Shown here: in pieces, positions 14,202 through 22,757 of the stretch
How the letters are laid out: each line of letters starts with the position of its first letter
Numbering within the stretch: the stretch's first letter is position 1
Assembly: GCA_964540025.1 (NCBI GenBank)
Contig: CAZIKQ010000024.1
Span: forward strand, 1 to 25,845
DNA: 25,845 nucleotides
Direction of reading: 5' to 3'
Origin: RGIG250 sp964540025
GTDB taxonomy: Bacteria > Bacillota > Negativicutes > Selenomonadales > Selenomonadaceae
Made by a program: the position numbers and the translations under genes
Notes under the pieces: generated by a model
What the model was told of the DNA's origin: nothing
What the model saw: the letters and a program-made list of their open reading frames with translations, nothing else
Databases searched by the model: none

Positions 14202-14245
14202 AAAAAACAGGCATCAGCCATGAGGGTTGACGCCTGTTTTTTATT
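14202..14245 (+). terminator. Terminator after the cupin gene
   Basis: ACAGGCATCA (14207-14216) pairs with TGACGCCTGT (14228-14237, one G-T pair), flanked by an A run and a T run, so it could work in both directions. It lies between convergent cupin and priA genes. Confidence 0.85.
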
Positions 14246-14298
14246 TTCTGTAAAGTCCCGCCCGGCGATAAGGATTTTACAAATTACTCTATCAGCCT

Positions 14299-16701
14299 TT
14301 ACACGGTATTTACGGGGTCGATGTCGATCAGCGCGTCTATCCGCCGGTGGTAGCCCAGCCGCCGCAGAAATTGCCGCACCCGGTCCAGATCGGCGGCTTT
14401 TATGAGGACGGCGAACCGGTAAATTCCCTTGTAGCAGGCGATAAGGGCCGGAGCCGGGCCGATTATCCGATTGGCGGGCAAGTTTTTTTGACTGCCGCCG
14501 GCGGTCACCGGTTCCTGTCCAAAGAGCTCCCGCCCGAATTCATTGCGGAACAGTCCCACGCACTCCGCCGCTTTCAGCCGGGCCTTTTCCTCCTGACTGT
14601 CCGTAAAGGTTATTTTAACGAGACGGCAGAAGGGGGGAAAGAAAAGCTCCCGCCGCAGGGCCAGCTCCTCCCGGTAGAAGCGCCCATAGTCCTGGGCGAT
14701 GGCGCTCTCTACCGCGTAGTGGCGGGGATTGTAGCCCTGCACCAGCACCCTGCCCGGCCTGTCCCCCCGGCCCGCCCGGCCGGCGGCCTGGGTTATGAGC
14801 ATAAAGGTCCGCTCCGCCGCCCGGAAATCAGGCAGATTCAGGGCGCTGTCGGCGCTGATGATCCCCACCGCCGTGACCAGAGGTATATCGTGTCCCTTGG
14901 CCACCATCTGGGTTCCCAGCAGAATATCGTACTCCCCCCGCCGGAAAGCGGTAAGGATTTCCTGATGGGCAAACTTTTTCCCGGTAGTGTCCCGGTCCAT
15001 GCGGACGACCCTTGCCTCCGGCAGCAGCGTCCGGAGCTCCTCCTCCAGCTTCTCCGTCCCCGTGCCGAAAAATCTGATATACTTCCCGCCGCACCGGGGG
15101 CAGACGGTGGGGGTATCCGCCGAGATGTCGCAATGGTGGCAGGCCAGCCGCCCGGTCCGGTGATATACCATGGGCAGGCCGCAATCGGGGCAGGCCGCCA
15201 CATAGCCGCAGCTGCGGCACATGACGAAGGTGGAGTATCCCCGGCGGTTCAGCATCAGCACCGTCTGTTCCTTCGCCGCCAGATTTTCCCGGAGCATTGC
15301 TTCCATGGCCCGGCTCAGGACGTGGCGGTTGCCGCTCTTAAATTCCTCCCGCATATCCACAGACTTCACTTCCGGCAGGCGGCGGCTGCCGATGCGCCGG
15401 GTGAGCTTCAGGATTTTCAATTCTCCGCGGGCGGCCCGGTAGGCCGTCTCCAGGGAGGGGGTGGCGCTGCCCAGAAGCAGCACGCTGCCGTAAAGCCGGG
15501 CGATTATCCCGGCTACCGTCCGGGCATGATAGCGGGGCGCTTCATCCTGCTTGTAGCTCATATCCTGCTCCTCGTCCAGAATGATGAGCCCCGGATCCTC
15601 TACCGGGGTAAAGAGGGCGGACCTGGCCCCGATGATTATGCCGATACCCTTATCCCTCACCCGCCGCACCGCGTCCGACCGCTCCGCCACGGACAGACGG
15701 CTGTGGAGAACCACGATATCCCCGGCGAAAAACTCCTGAAAGCTGGCCACCAGCTGGCCGGTGAGGGCGATCTCCGGCACCAGCACGATGGCCTGCCGTC
15801 CCGCCTGACGGCATTTGGCCACCGCTTCGATGTAAATCCGGGTTTTTCCGCTGCCGGTAATCCCGTACAGCAGAAAGGGATTATATTTTCTTTCCCTCAG
15901 GGGGGCAGACAGCTGTTCCATTACGGCCGCCTGTTCGGCGGTGAGAGCCGGGGCCCCGGCCAGCTTTTCCTCCGGAAGGCTGACTGTCCCCCGGCCAGTC
16001 TCTGTCCTTTCAGGTTCTCCTCCATAGCTGTCCCGAAGGAGCCGCTCCTCCCGGACCGATACCAGCTGTCTGACCACCAGGGAGGCAATGGTGGGAGGAA
16101 GGACGTCATATTTTTCCCTCAGCTGCCGCTGGCTGAGGGTTCCTCCGTTTTCCCGCAGGGCGGTCAGGAGCGCTTCCTGCCGGGGCCCCAGCCGCGCCTT
16201 TGCCGGCTGGCTGTCCGCCGGATTGTCCCGGAGGGTGACCAGCTTCTCAAATATGGCCTTCTCCCGCTTCTTTATCCCGTTCTTCCGGGAGATCGACACG
16301 CCGCTCTTGCCCGGCATGAACAGCCGCATTGCCTCCGCCGGGGCGCAGAGATAGAAATCGGCTATCCGGCGGGCCGCCTCCAGCATCCTCGGGGTGAACC
16401 AGGGCCGTTCATCCACCAGCCCGCTGATGGGCTTCAGCCGGTACTCCTTTCCCGTCTCGCTGTCCCTGGCCAGATAGATTTTCTCCCCCGCGGCTTCCGC
16501 CAATTCCCGGCGAATGCCGCGGCCCGGAGTGTCCTCCGAAAAGACCCGGACAATAAAGCCCTCCACTTTGCGGCCGCCAAAGGGCGCCAGCACCCGCCAG
16601 CCGGGGCCCAGCTCCGCCGGCCCCAGCTGCGGGGGAATGATATAGGTAAAGACACCGGCGATACTCTTTACCGGAAGATTTATGTAGATTTCCGCCAGCA
16701 T
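14299..16701 (-). CDS. priA: Primosomal replication-restart helicase PriA
   Basis: The start is set at the ATG at 16701 with AGGAGG eight bases upstream; the frame extends 14 codons further without support. The 800-residue protein begins LAEIYINLPVKSIAGVFTY, the 3'-DNA-binding domain. The helicase core has Walker A GITGSGKT (280-287), motif II DEEQD (376-380) and motif III GSATPS. Eight cysteines between residues 495 and 537 (four CxxC pairs) bind two zinc ions. A C-terminal domain follows. PriA reloads the replisome at stalled forks. Motif II is DEEQ rather than the E. coli DEEH. Its promoter region is immediately next to the dispersed repeat and assembly gap at 16739. Confidence 0.95.
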   Translation of the reverse strand: MLAEIYINLPVKSIAGVFTYIIPPQLGPAELGPGWRVLAPFGGRKVEGFIVRVFSEDTPGRGIRRELAEAAGEKIYLARDSETGKEYRLKPISGLVDERPWFTPRMLEAARRIADFYLCAPAEAMRLFMPGKSGVSISRKNGIKKREKAIFEKLVTLRDNPADSQPAKARLGPRQEALLTALRENGGTLSQRQLREKYDVLPPTIASLVVRQLVSVREERLLRDSYGGEPERTETGRGTVSLPEEKLAGAPALTAEQAAVMEQLSAPLRERKYNPFLLYGITGSGKTRIYIEAVAKCRQAGRQAIVLVPEIALTGQLVASFQEFFAGDIVVLHSRLSVAERSDAVRRVRDKGIGIIIGARSALFTPVEDPGLIILDEEQDMSYKQDEAPRYHARTVAGIIARLYGSVLLLGSATPSLETAYRAARGELKILKLTRRIGSRRLPEVKSVDMREEFKSGNRHVLSRAMEAMLRENLAAKEQTVLMLNRRGYSTFVMCRSCGYVAACPDCGLPMVYHRTGRLACHHCDISADTPTVCPRCGGKYIRFFGTGTEKLEEELRTLLPEARVVRMDRDTTGKKFAHQEILTAFRRGEYDILLGTQMVAKGHDIPLVTAVGIISADSALNLPDFRAAERTFMLITQAAGRAGRGDRPGRVLVQGYNPRHYAVESAIAQDYGRFYREELALRRELFFPPFCRLVKITFTDSQEEKARLKAAECVGLFRNEFGRELFGQEPVTAGGSQKNLPANRIIGPAPALIACYKGIYRFAVLIKAADLDRVRQFLRRLGYHRRIDALIDIDPVNTV

Positions 16702-16738
16702 CAAGCTGCCCTCCTGTGTTTGAAAAAATTGTATACCT

Positions 16739-16936
16739 GTCACCCCTCCGGCTCGACTAACTCACTTAATAAGTCCGAGTGGAACGATGGACGCATTTAG
16801 TGAGTGTCATGCCTGCGTCCTTAGCGATTGCCGAGTCNNNNNNNNNNAAGACGATGGCAGATCTTAGGGAGTCGTACTAACGGGCACCTCCCCTACAGGG
16901 GAGGCTTTCAGGCTGTGGCTCCCCTGTAGGGGAGCC
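16739..16936. repeat. Dispersed structured repeat, copy 1, containing an assembly gap
   Basis: The stretch from CACCCCTCCGGCT to the palindromes at 16887-16904 (CCTCCCCTACAGGGGAGG) matches the reverse complement of 22758-22913 along its whole length. An extra palindrome, GGCTCCCC/GGGGAGCC, is at 16917-16936. Inside is a long imperfect hairpin: ACTCACTTAATAAGTCCG against the ATTTAGTGAGT arm. No coding potential is seen between 16702 and 17099. Confidence 0.8.
16838..16847. other. Assembly gap (ten Ns)
   Basis: Ten Ns interrupt the repeat right after CCGAGTC. The intact inverted copy at 22758-22913 has only about 2 bp at the equivalent place, so either the true gap is tiny or two different repeat copies were joined here. 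Confidence 0.97.
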
Positions 16937-16979
16937 CATCAGACGGATTATATATTTATTTAGCAGGAATATTTTGTCC

Positions 16980-17005
16980 CATGTAGAATGAACATGTAGA
17001 ATGAA
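16980..17005. repeat. Tandem duplication of a 13-bp unit
   Basis: CATGTAGAATGAA occurs twice in exact tandem (16980-16992, 16993-17005), just upstream of TATACT (17011-17016), a possible -10 for the crotonase gene. No good -35 is visible. Confidence 0.6.
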
Positions 17006-17099
17006 GTTATTATACTGCTAATCTTCGGAAAATTTCCATAGGCATTTTTTTCACAATTAAGAAATCACATAAAAAACCACACAGAAAGGAAGTAACAAA

Positions 17100-17882
17100 A
17101 TGGCAGAAAACGAAGCAGTCCTCTATGAAAAAAAGGGCCACGTGGCCCTCGTCACTATGAACCGGCCCAAGAGCCTCAACTCCATGAGCCTCGATTTGGT
17201 GGAGGGCCTCGTGGACTATCTGAACGCCGCGGAGGCAGACGATGAGGTCCGGGTCATCGTCCTCACCGGCGCCGGCCGGGCTTTTTCCGCCGGCGGGGAT
17301 CTGGCCTCCCTGGACAATCTTCACACCACGGAGGAACGCCGCCGCTTCATCGTGAAGGTAGGCGCCGTTGTCCAGCGGATCCACGACATTGCCAAACCGG
17401 TCATCGCCCTCGTGAACGGCGTGGCCGCCGGAGCCGGCTTCAACCTGGCCATCAGCTGCGACCTGGTCTACGCCGAAAGCTCCGTCAAATTCATCCAGAG
17501 CTTTGTGAAGGTGGGACTGCCCCCCGATTGCGGCGGCTTCTATTATCTGGCCAAGACCGTCGGCCAGGCAAAGGCCAAGGAGCTGATGTTTACGGCCCGT
17601 CCGGTGGACGCCGGGGAGGCAAAAGCCCTGGGCCTTGTAAACGAGGTTTACCCGGCGGAGGAGCTGGCCGAAAAGGTTATGGCCATCGCCGAATCAATCG
17701 CCGCCACCGCCCCTCTGGCCATTCAAGCCGCCAAAAAGGCCCTCAATATGCCGGAGGCCACCCTGGCGGAAACCCTTACCTACGAATCCCTTGCCTCCTC
17801 CTCCCTTTTGGGCAGCCAGGACTTCAAGGAAGGGGTAATGGCCTTCGCGGAAAAACGGGCTCCCAAATTCCAGGGGAAATAA
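17100..17882 (+). CDS. Enoyl-CoA hydratase/isomerase (crotonase) family protein
   Basis: A 260-residue crotonase with GAAAGGAAG before the ATG. The oxyanion-hole segments are AFSAGGDL (61-68) and NGVAAGAGFNLA (106-117). By alignment from memory with rat enoyl-CoA hydratase, the first catalytic glutamate (E144) falls on F135, while the second (E164) is kept as E161. D143 in PPDCGG corresponds to the acidic residue of PaaG-type isomerases. This favours an isomerase or a hydratase with unusual chemistry rather than a standard hydratase. The substrate is unknown. No other fatty-acid or CoA gene is near, and the gene precedes gap with its own promoter between, so it is probably not part of the glycolytic operon. 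Confidence 0.85.
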   Translation: MAENEAVLYEKKGHVALVTMNRPKSLNSMSLDLVEGLVDYLNAAEADDEVRVIVLTGAGRAFSAGGDLASLDNLHTTEERRRFIVKVGAVVQRIHDIAKPVIALVNGVAAGAGFNLAISCDLVYAESSVKFIQSFVKVGLPPDCGGFYYLAKTVGQAKAKELMFTARPVDAGEAKALGLVNEVYPAEELAEKVMAIAESIAATAPLAIQAAKKALNMPEATLAETLTYESLASSSLLGSQDFKEGVMAFAEKRAPKFQGK

Positions 17883-17919
17883 CCGGTCTCCCTTCCCCCT
17901 TTGATTCCATAAATATCGT

Positions 17920-17948
17920 TTGACAGTTACCCCCTTTTTTAGTATCAT
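17920..17948 (+). promoter_or_regulatory. Promoter of gap
   Basis: TTGACA (17920-17925) and TATCAT (17943-17948) are separated by 17 bp, about 80 bp upstream of the gap start. The -35 is perfect consensus. It probably drives the gap-pgk-tpiA cluster. Confidence 0.7.
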
Positions 17949-18024
17949 TTAGCCAGAATCTGTGCAAAAACAGATAAAAAACAACAAAGTTTTTCACTTA
18001 ATTTATTTAGGAGGGAATTTCAAT

Positions 18025-19032
18025 ATGGCAGTAAAAGTTGCAATTAACGGTTTCGGGCGCATCGGCCGTCTGGCCTTCCGCCGGATGTTCGAGGCCGAGG
18101 GCTTCGAGGTAGTAGCGATCAACGACCCCGGCGACATCAAGAGCCTGGCTCATCTTCTCGTCTACGATTCCACTCAGGGCAGGTACAACCGTCAGGTGGC
18201 CGTTGCCGACGGCGGCATTACCGTTGACGGAAAGTTCGTTGCCGTGTACGGCGAGCGGGATGCCGCCCTGATTCCCTGGGGCAAGCACGGGGTAGACTGC
18301 GTTTTGGAATGCACCGGCATGTACACCTCCAAGGAAAAGGCCCAGAAGCACATTCAAGCCGGAGCCAAGAAGGTCGTCATCAGCGCCCCCGCCGGCAAGG
18401 ATCTTCCCACTATCGTCTACAATGTAAACCATAAGACCCTGAAGGCCAGCGACACCATCATCAGCGCCGCCAGCTGCACCACCAACTGCCTGGCTCCCAT
18501 GGCCGCCGCCCTCAATAAGCTGGCCCCCATCGAAAGCGGTATTATGTGTACCGTCCACGCTTACACCGGCGACCAGAACACCCTGGATGCCGCCCACCGC
18601 AAGGGCGATCTCCGCCGGGCCCGGGCTGCCGCCATCAACGTAGTCCCCGCCAGCTCCGGCGCCGCCAAGGCCATTGGCCTCGTCATCCCCGAGCTGGACG
18701 GCAAGCTCATCGGCGCCGCCCAGCGCATCCCCACCCCCACCGGCTCCTCCACCCTGCTCTTTGCTGTTGTCGACGGCAAGGTGACCGTGGATGAAATCAA
18801 CGCCGCCATGAAGGCCGCCGCCAACGAATCCTTCGGCTACAACGATGTGGAAATCGTTTCCAGCGACATCATCGGCATGACCGAAGGTTCCCTCTTCGAC
18901 GCCACCCAGACCATGGTGGTTCCCCTGGGCAACGACAAGACCCAGGTTCAGGTGGTCAGCTGGTACGACAACGAAGCCGGTTACACCAACCAGATGTGCC
19001 GCACCATCAAATACTTCGCTACCCTCAAGTGA
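18025..19032 (+). CDS. gap: Glyceraldehyde-3-phosphate dehydrogenase
   Basis: The start is the ATG at 18025, preceded by AGGAGGG; the frame extends upstream through the leader to 17962 without a ribosome site. The 335-residue protein begins AVKVAINGFGRIGRLAFRR, the Rossmann nucleotide-binding motif, with N33/D34 favouring NAD. The catalytic cysteine is C151 in SAASCTTNCLAP. It oxidises glyceraldehyde-3-phosphate to 1,3-bisphosphoglycerate in the cytoplasm. Codon use is strongly biased to C in third positions, consistent with high expression. It heads a glycolytic cluster followed by pgk, tpiA and gpmI. Confidence 0.98.
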   Translation: MAVKVAINGFGRIGRLAFRRMFEAEGFEVVAINDPGDIKSLAHLLVYDSTQGRYNRQVAVADGGITVDGKFVAVYGERDAALIPWGKHGVDCVLECTGMYTSKEKAQKHIQAGAKKVVISAPAGKDLPTIVYNVNHKTLKASDTIISAASCTTNCLAPMAAALNKLAPIESGIMCTVHAYTGDQNTLDAAHRKGDLRRARAAAINVVPASSGAAKAIGLVIPELDGKLIGAAQRIPTPTGSSTLLFAVVDGKVTVDEINAAMKAAANESFGYNDVEIVSSDIIGMTEGSLFDATQTMVVPLGNDKTQVQVVSWYDNEAGYTNQMCRTIKYFATLK

Positions 19033-19047
19033 GTTCCGCCTGATTAC

Positions 19048-19076
19048 GGGCCCGGCCATTGGGCCGGGCCCCTTTT
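19048..19076 (+). terminator. Strong GC hairpin between gap and pgk
   Basis: GGGCCCGGCC (19048-19057) and GGCCGGGCCC (19062-19071) form a perfect 10-bp stem with an ATTG loop, followed by CTTTT. It may partly terminate transcription after gap or protect the gap transcript's 3' end, allowing more gap than pgk product. Confidence 0.75.
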
Positions 19077-19111
19077 GGTTTACAGTTTATTTTCGGAAAA
19101 AGGAGAAAGCC

Positions 19112-20305
19112 ATGAGCAAGAAATCAATCGAGGATATTCAGGTAAAGGGCAAAAAAGTCTTCGTCCGGGCCGACTTCAATGTCCCCTTGAACGATAAACA
19201 GGAAATCACCAATGACAAGCGCATCCGCGCCACCCTCCCCACGATAAATTACCTGCTGGACCAGGGTGCCGCCCTCATCCTCTCCAGCCATCTGGGCCGT
19301 CCAAAGGGAAAAGTCGTTCCCGAAATGTCGCTGGCTCCCGTAGCCAAACGCCTTTCGGAGCTTCTGGGCAAAAGCATCGCCTTTGCCTCCGACTGCGTTG
19401 GCCCGGCGGCGGAAGACGCCGCCGCGGCCTTAAAGCCCGGGGAAGTCCTCCTGCTGGAAAATCTCCGCTTCCACCCCGAGGAAGAGAAAAACGATCCCGG
19501 CTTCGCCCAACAGCTGGCCAGGCTGGCGGACATTGCCGTAGACGACGCCTTCGGCTGCGCCCACCGGGGCCACGCCTCCAATGAAGGAATCACCAAATTC
19601 CTGCCCACGGTGGCCGGTTACCTCATCGAAAAGGAAATCAAATTCATCGGCGATACACTGGAAAACCCCCAGCGCCCCTTCGTGGCCATCCTGGGCGGCG
19701 CCAAGGTCTCTGACAAAATCAACGTCATCGACAACATGATCGACAAGGTGGACACCATTATCATCGGCGGCGGCATGGCCCACACCTTCGACGCCGCCAA
19801 GGGCCTGTCCGTGGGCTCCTCCCTCTGCGAAACCGACAAGATCGACCTGGCCAAATCCCTGCTGGCCAAGGCGGAGAAAAAAGGCGTCAAAGTCGTCCTC
19901 CCGGTAGATCTGGTGGTGGCCGACAAATTCGCCGCCGACGCCAACTTCAAGACCGTGCCCGTAGACAAAGTGGAGGAAGGCTGGATGGGCCTGGACAGCG
20001 GCCCGGAAACCAGCAAGCTCTACGTGAAAGCCCTGGCTGACGCCAAGACCATCATCTGGAACGGCCCCATGGGCGTATTTGAATTCGACGCCTTTGCCAA
20101 AGGCACCCTGGACGTGGCCCAGGCCGTAGCGGAAGCCACCGACCGGGGAGCCGTCAGCATCGTCGGCGGCGGCGACTCCATCGCCGCCCTGAAAAAGACC
20201 GGCCTTTCCGATCGGATCAGCCATATTTCCACCGGCGGCGGCGCCACGCTGGAAATGCTGGAAGGCAAAATCCTCCCGGGCATTGCCGCCATCGCCGAAA
20301 AGTAA
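19112..20305 (+). CDS. pgk: Phosphoglycerate kinase
   Basis: A 397-residue protein with AAAGGAGAAAG ahead of the ATG. Family hallmarks include VFVRADFNVPL near residue 15-25, ILSSHLGRPKGK, LLLENLRFHPEEEKNDPGFA, AILGGAKVSDKINVI and IIGGGMAHTF, and the C-terminal nucleotide-binding GGGDSIAALKK. It transfers phosphate from 1,3-bisphosphoglycerate to ADP, giving 3-phosphoglycerate and ATP. Length is normal for a bacterial monomeric enzyme. The tpiA start follows 10 bp after the stop, so the two are almost certainly cotranscribed. The preceding hairpin suggests reduced read-through from gap. Confidence 0.98.
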   Translation: MSKKSIEDIQVKGKKVFVRADFNVPLNDKQEITNDKRIRATLPTINYLLDQGAALILSSHLGRPKGKVVPEMSLAPVAKRLSELLGKSIAFASDCVGPAAEDAAAALKPGEVLLLENLRFHPEEEKNDPGFAQQLARLADIAVDDAFGCAHRGHASNEGITKFLPTVAGYLIEKEIKFIGDTLENPQRPFVAILGGAKVSDKINVIDNMIDKVDTIIIGGGMAHTFDAAKGLSVGSSLCETDKIDLAKSLLAKAEKKGVKVVLPVDLVVADKFAADANFKTVPVDKVEEGWMGLDSGPETSKLYVKALADAKTIIWNGPMGVFEFDAFAKGTLDVAQAVAEATDRGAVSIVGGGDSIAALKKTGLSDRISHISTGGGATLEMLEGKILPGIAAIAEK

Positions 20306-20315
20306 GGAGGCTCCC

Positions 20316-21104
20316 ATGGCTAAAAATAAAACCCCTGAAACCCGCCGTCCCCTCATCGCCGGCAACTGGAAAATGAACAACACCATCTCCGAATCAATGC
20401 GGCTGGTGAACAACCTTACCGGCAAGGTAAAGGCCGCCCGGGACCGGGACATCGTCGTCTGCGTTCCGGCCACCGCCCTGGCGGTGGTCACCACCGCCCT
20501 GAAGGGCAAAAATATCCAAGTAGGGGCCCAGAACATCCACTGGGAAAAATCCGGCGCCTTTACCGGCGAAATCAGCGCCCCCATGCTTACGGAGCTGGGC
20601 GTGAAATACGCCATCGTCGGCCACAGCGAACGCCGCCAGTACTTCGGGGAAACCTGCGCCACCGTCAACGCCCGGGCCAAAGCCGCCCTCTTTGCCGGGA
20701 TCACCCCCATCATCTGCGTGGGCGAATCCCTGGAAAAGCGGGAAAAAGGCAGCTACAAGCTGGTGATTACCGGACAGGTAAAGCGGGCCCTGGCCGGCAT
20801 TAAAAAATCCGACGCCGCCAAATGCGTCATTGCCTATGAACCGGTCTGGGCCATCGGCACCGGCAAAACCGCCACCTTTGAACAGGCGGAGGAGGTCTGC
20901 GCCCACATCCGCGGCGTCCTCACCCGCCTCTACGACGCCGGGACAGCCGGCGCGGTCCGCATCCTGTACGGCGGCAGCGTCAAACCCGACACCATCGACG
21001 GACTCATGGTAAAACCAAACGTGGACGGAGCTTTGGTGGGCGGCGCTTCCCTGAAATCCGAGGAATTTTCCCGCATCGTAAACTTCGCCGCCCCCGCAGA
21101 GTAA
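20316..21104 (+). CDS. tpiA: Triosephosphate isomerase
   Basis: The start is the ATG at 20316 with GGAGG upstream, just after the pgk stop; a longer in-frame start at 20283 lies inside pgk. The 262-residue TIM barrel carries the catalytic K19 in AGNWKMN, H103 in VGHSERR and E175 in AYEPVWAIGTGK, plus the phosphate-binding RILYGGSVKPD. It interconverts dihydroxyacetone phosphate and glyceraldehyde-3-phosphate. The N-terminus has a short extra tail (AKNKTPETRR) before the barrel. A hairpin follows before gpmI. Confidence 0.98.
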   Translation: MAKNKTPETRRPLIAGNWKMNNTISESMRLVNNLTGKVKAARDRDIVVCVPATALAVVTTALKGKNIQVGAQNIHWEKSGAFTGEISAPMLTELGVKYAIVGHSERRQYFGETCATVNARAKAALFAGITPIICVGESLEKREKGSYKLVITGQVKRALAGIKKSDAAKCVIAYEPVWAIGTGKTATFEQAEEVCAHIRGVLTRLYDAGTAGAVRILYGGSVKPDTIDGLMVKPNVDGALVGGASLKSEEFSRIVNFAAPAE

Positions 21105-21161
21105 AATCGAGCTTTTGTCAAACAGCAACTTCGATGAGACTCCCTGCTATATGATAAACAA

Positions 21162-21209
21162 AGACTGCTGTACGACAATTATCTCATTGCTGTACGGCAG
21201 TCTCTTTTT
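21162..21209 (+). terminator. Hairpin with T tract between tpiA and gpmI
   Basis: AGACTGCTGTAC (21162-21173) pairs with GTACGGCAGTCT (21192-21203) apart from one wobble, followed by CTTTTT (21204-21209). The gpmI ribosome site (AAGGAG) begins two bases later, so the hairpin could act as a terminator or attenuator that also controls access to the start of gpmI. Confidence 0.7.
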
Positions 21210-21221
21210 AAGGAGAAAACA

Positions 21222-22745
21222 ATGGCAACTTTACAAAACGCCCCCCTCTGCCTCATCATCATGGACGGCTGGGGCATCGGCGACCGGGGCGAATACGACG
21301 CCGTGGCTCAGGCCAGAACCCCGAACCTTGACCGGCTGGCCGCCGCCTGCGCCGCTACCACCCTCGCCGCCTCCGGGGAAGCCGTGGGCCTGCCGGAGGG
21401 CCAGATGGGCAACAGCGAGGTAGGCCACACCAACATCGGGGCCGGACGGATCATCTATCAGGAGCTTACCCGCATCACCCGGGCCATCAAAGACGGCAGC
21501 TTCTACCAAAACCCCGTCCTGAACGACGTGATTGACAAAGCGATCGCCAAAGGCGGCTCTCTCCACCTCTTCGGCCTTCTCTCCCCCGGCGGCGTCCACA
21601 GCCACAGCAGCCACCTCTACGCCCTGCTGAAGCTGGCCGCCGCTAAAGGACTTTCCCCGGAACGAGTCCTGATCCACTGCTTCCTGGACGGCCGGGACGT
21701 TCCCCCCAAGAGCGCCGGGGAATACCTGGCTGCCCTGGAAGAAAAATGCGCCGAAACCGGCGGCAGAATCGCCACCGTCAGCGGCCGTTACTACGCTATG
21801 GACCGGGATAACCGCTGGGACCGGGTGGCAAAAGCCTACGAAGCCATTGCCCGGGCCAAGGGGGAAAAGGCCCCCACCGCCGCCCAATGCCTCTCCCAAG
21901 GCTACGAAAAAGACGTAACGGATGAATTCGTCCTCCCCACCGTCATCGGGAACTACGGCGGAATGGATCCCAAGGACTCCGTCATCTTCTACAACTTCCG
22001 GCCCGACCGGGCCAGGGAGCTGACCCACGCCTTCACCGACGACCACTTCGAGGGCTTCCCCCGGGACGAGCGGCTCCGCCCCGCCTTTGCCACCATGACC
22101 CGCTATGAGGAGGGCCTGAACGTTCAGGTTGCCTATCCTCCCCAGAGCATTGCCAACAACCTGGGCGAATACGTAATGAAGCAGGGGCTTACCCAACTCC
22201 GGATTGCTGAGACGGAAAAATACGCCCACGTCACCTTCTTCTTTAACGGCGGCGTGGAGGAACCCTATCCGGGAGAAGACAGGATCCTGGTTCCCAGCCC
22301 TGCCGTCCCCACCTACGACCAGCAGCCGGAAATGAGCGCCATCGAAGTCACGGACAAGGTTATCGAAGCCATCCGCTCAAGGAAATACGACTTCATCATC
22401 CTGAACTACGCCAACGGCGACATGGTAGGCCATACCGGCGTCATGGCCGCCGCCGTAAAAGCCTGCGAAACCGTTGACGCCTGCGTGGGACGCCTTATGG
22501 AAGCCCTAAGGGAGGCAGGGGGCGCGGCCCTCATCACCGCCGACCACGGCAACGCGGAAAAAATGCGGGACGACAAAACCGGCGAACCCCACACCGCCCA
22601 CACCACCAACCTGGTTCCCCTCATCTGCACCGACAGCCGGGTAAAGGAACTGAAGCCGGGCCGCCTCTGCGATCTGGCCCCCACCCTGCTGAAGCTGGCC
22701 GGACTTCCCCAGCCGGAAGAAATGACCGGCACACCACTATTCTAA
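21222..22745 (+). CDS. gpmI: 2,3-bisphosphoglycerate-independent phosphoglycerate mutase
   Basis: A 507-residue protein starting eight bases after AAGGAG. MDGWGIGDRGEYDAV near the N-terminus carries a metal-binding Asp (D15). The catalytic serine is S65 in GQMGNSEVGHTNIGAGR, which forms the phosphoserine intermediate. HCFLDGRDVPPKS, TVSGRYYAMDRDNRWDR and ITADHGNAEKM are further family blocks with manganese ligands. It converts 3-phosphoglycerate to 2-phosphoglycerate without a bisphosphate cofactor. It completes the triose part of the glycolytic cluster; no enolase gene follows in this window. A dispersed repeat starts 12 bp after the stop. Confidence 0.98.
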   Translation: MATLQNAPLCLIIMDGWGIGDRGEYDAVAQARTPNLDRLAAACAATTLAASGEAVGLPEGQMGNSEVGHTNIGAGRIIYQELTRITRAIKDGSFYQNPVLNDVIDKAIAKGGSLHLFGLLSPGGVHSHSSHLYALLKLAAAKGLSPERVLIHCFLDGRDVPPKSAGEYLAALEEKCAETGGRIATVSGRYYAMDRDNRWDRVAKAYEAIARAKGEKAPTAAQCLSQGYEKDVTDEFVLPTVIGNYGGMDPKDSVIFYNFRPDRARELTHAFTDDHFEGFPRDERLRPAFATMTRYEEGLNVQVAYPPQSIANNLGEYVMKQGLTQLRIAETEKYAHVTFFFNGGVEEPYPGEDRILVPSPAVPTYDQQPEMSAIEVTDKVIEAIRSRKYDFIILNYANGDMVGHTGVMAAAVKACETVDACVGRLMEALREAGGAALITADHGNAEKMRDDKTGEPHTAHTTNLVPLICTDSRVKELKPGRLCDLAPTLLKLAGLPQPEEMTGTPLF

Positions 22746-22757
22746 TCCGTTTAATAG

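Noticed and set aside
16380..16701. PriA motif II DEEQ instead of DEEH as a damaged helicase
   Set aside because: As I recall, Q at this position occurs in PriA of other Firmicutes, and all other motifs are intact. The motif itself lies further along the gene, near residue 376.
14347..16800. An 817-codon open frame on the + strand opposite priA
   Set aside because: It is the antisense shadow of priA in GC-rich code. The product is Pro/Gly/Gln/His-rich with no domain, and priA has zinc and helicase motifs and a good ribosome site.
19430..20713. A 427-codon minus-strand frame opposite pgk and tpiA
   Set aside because: It spans two real genes and their junction and has no recognisable motif; it is a third-position GC artefact.
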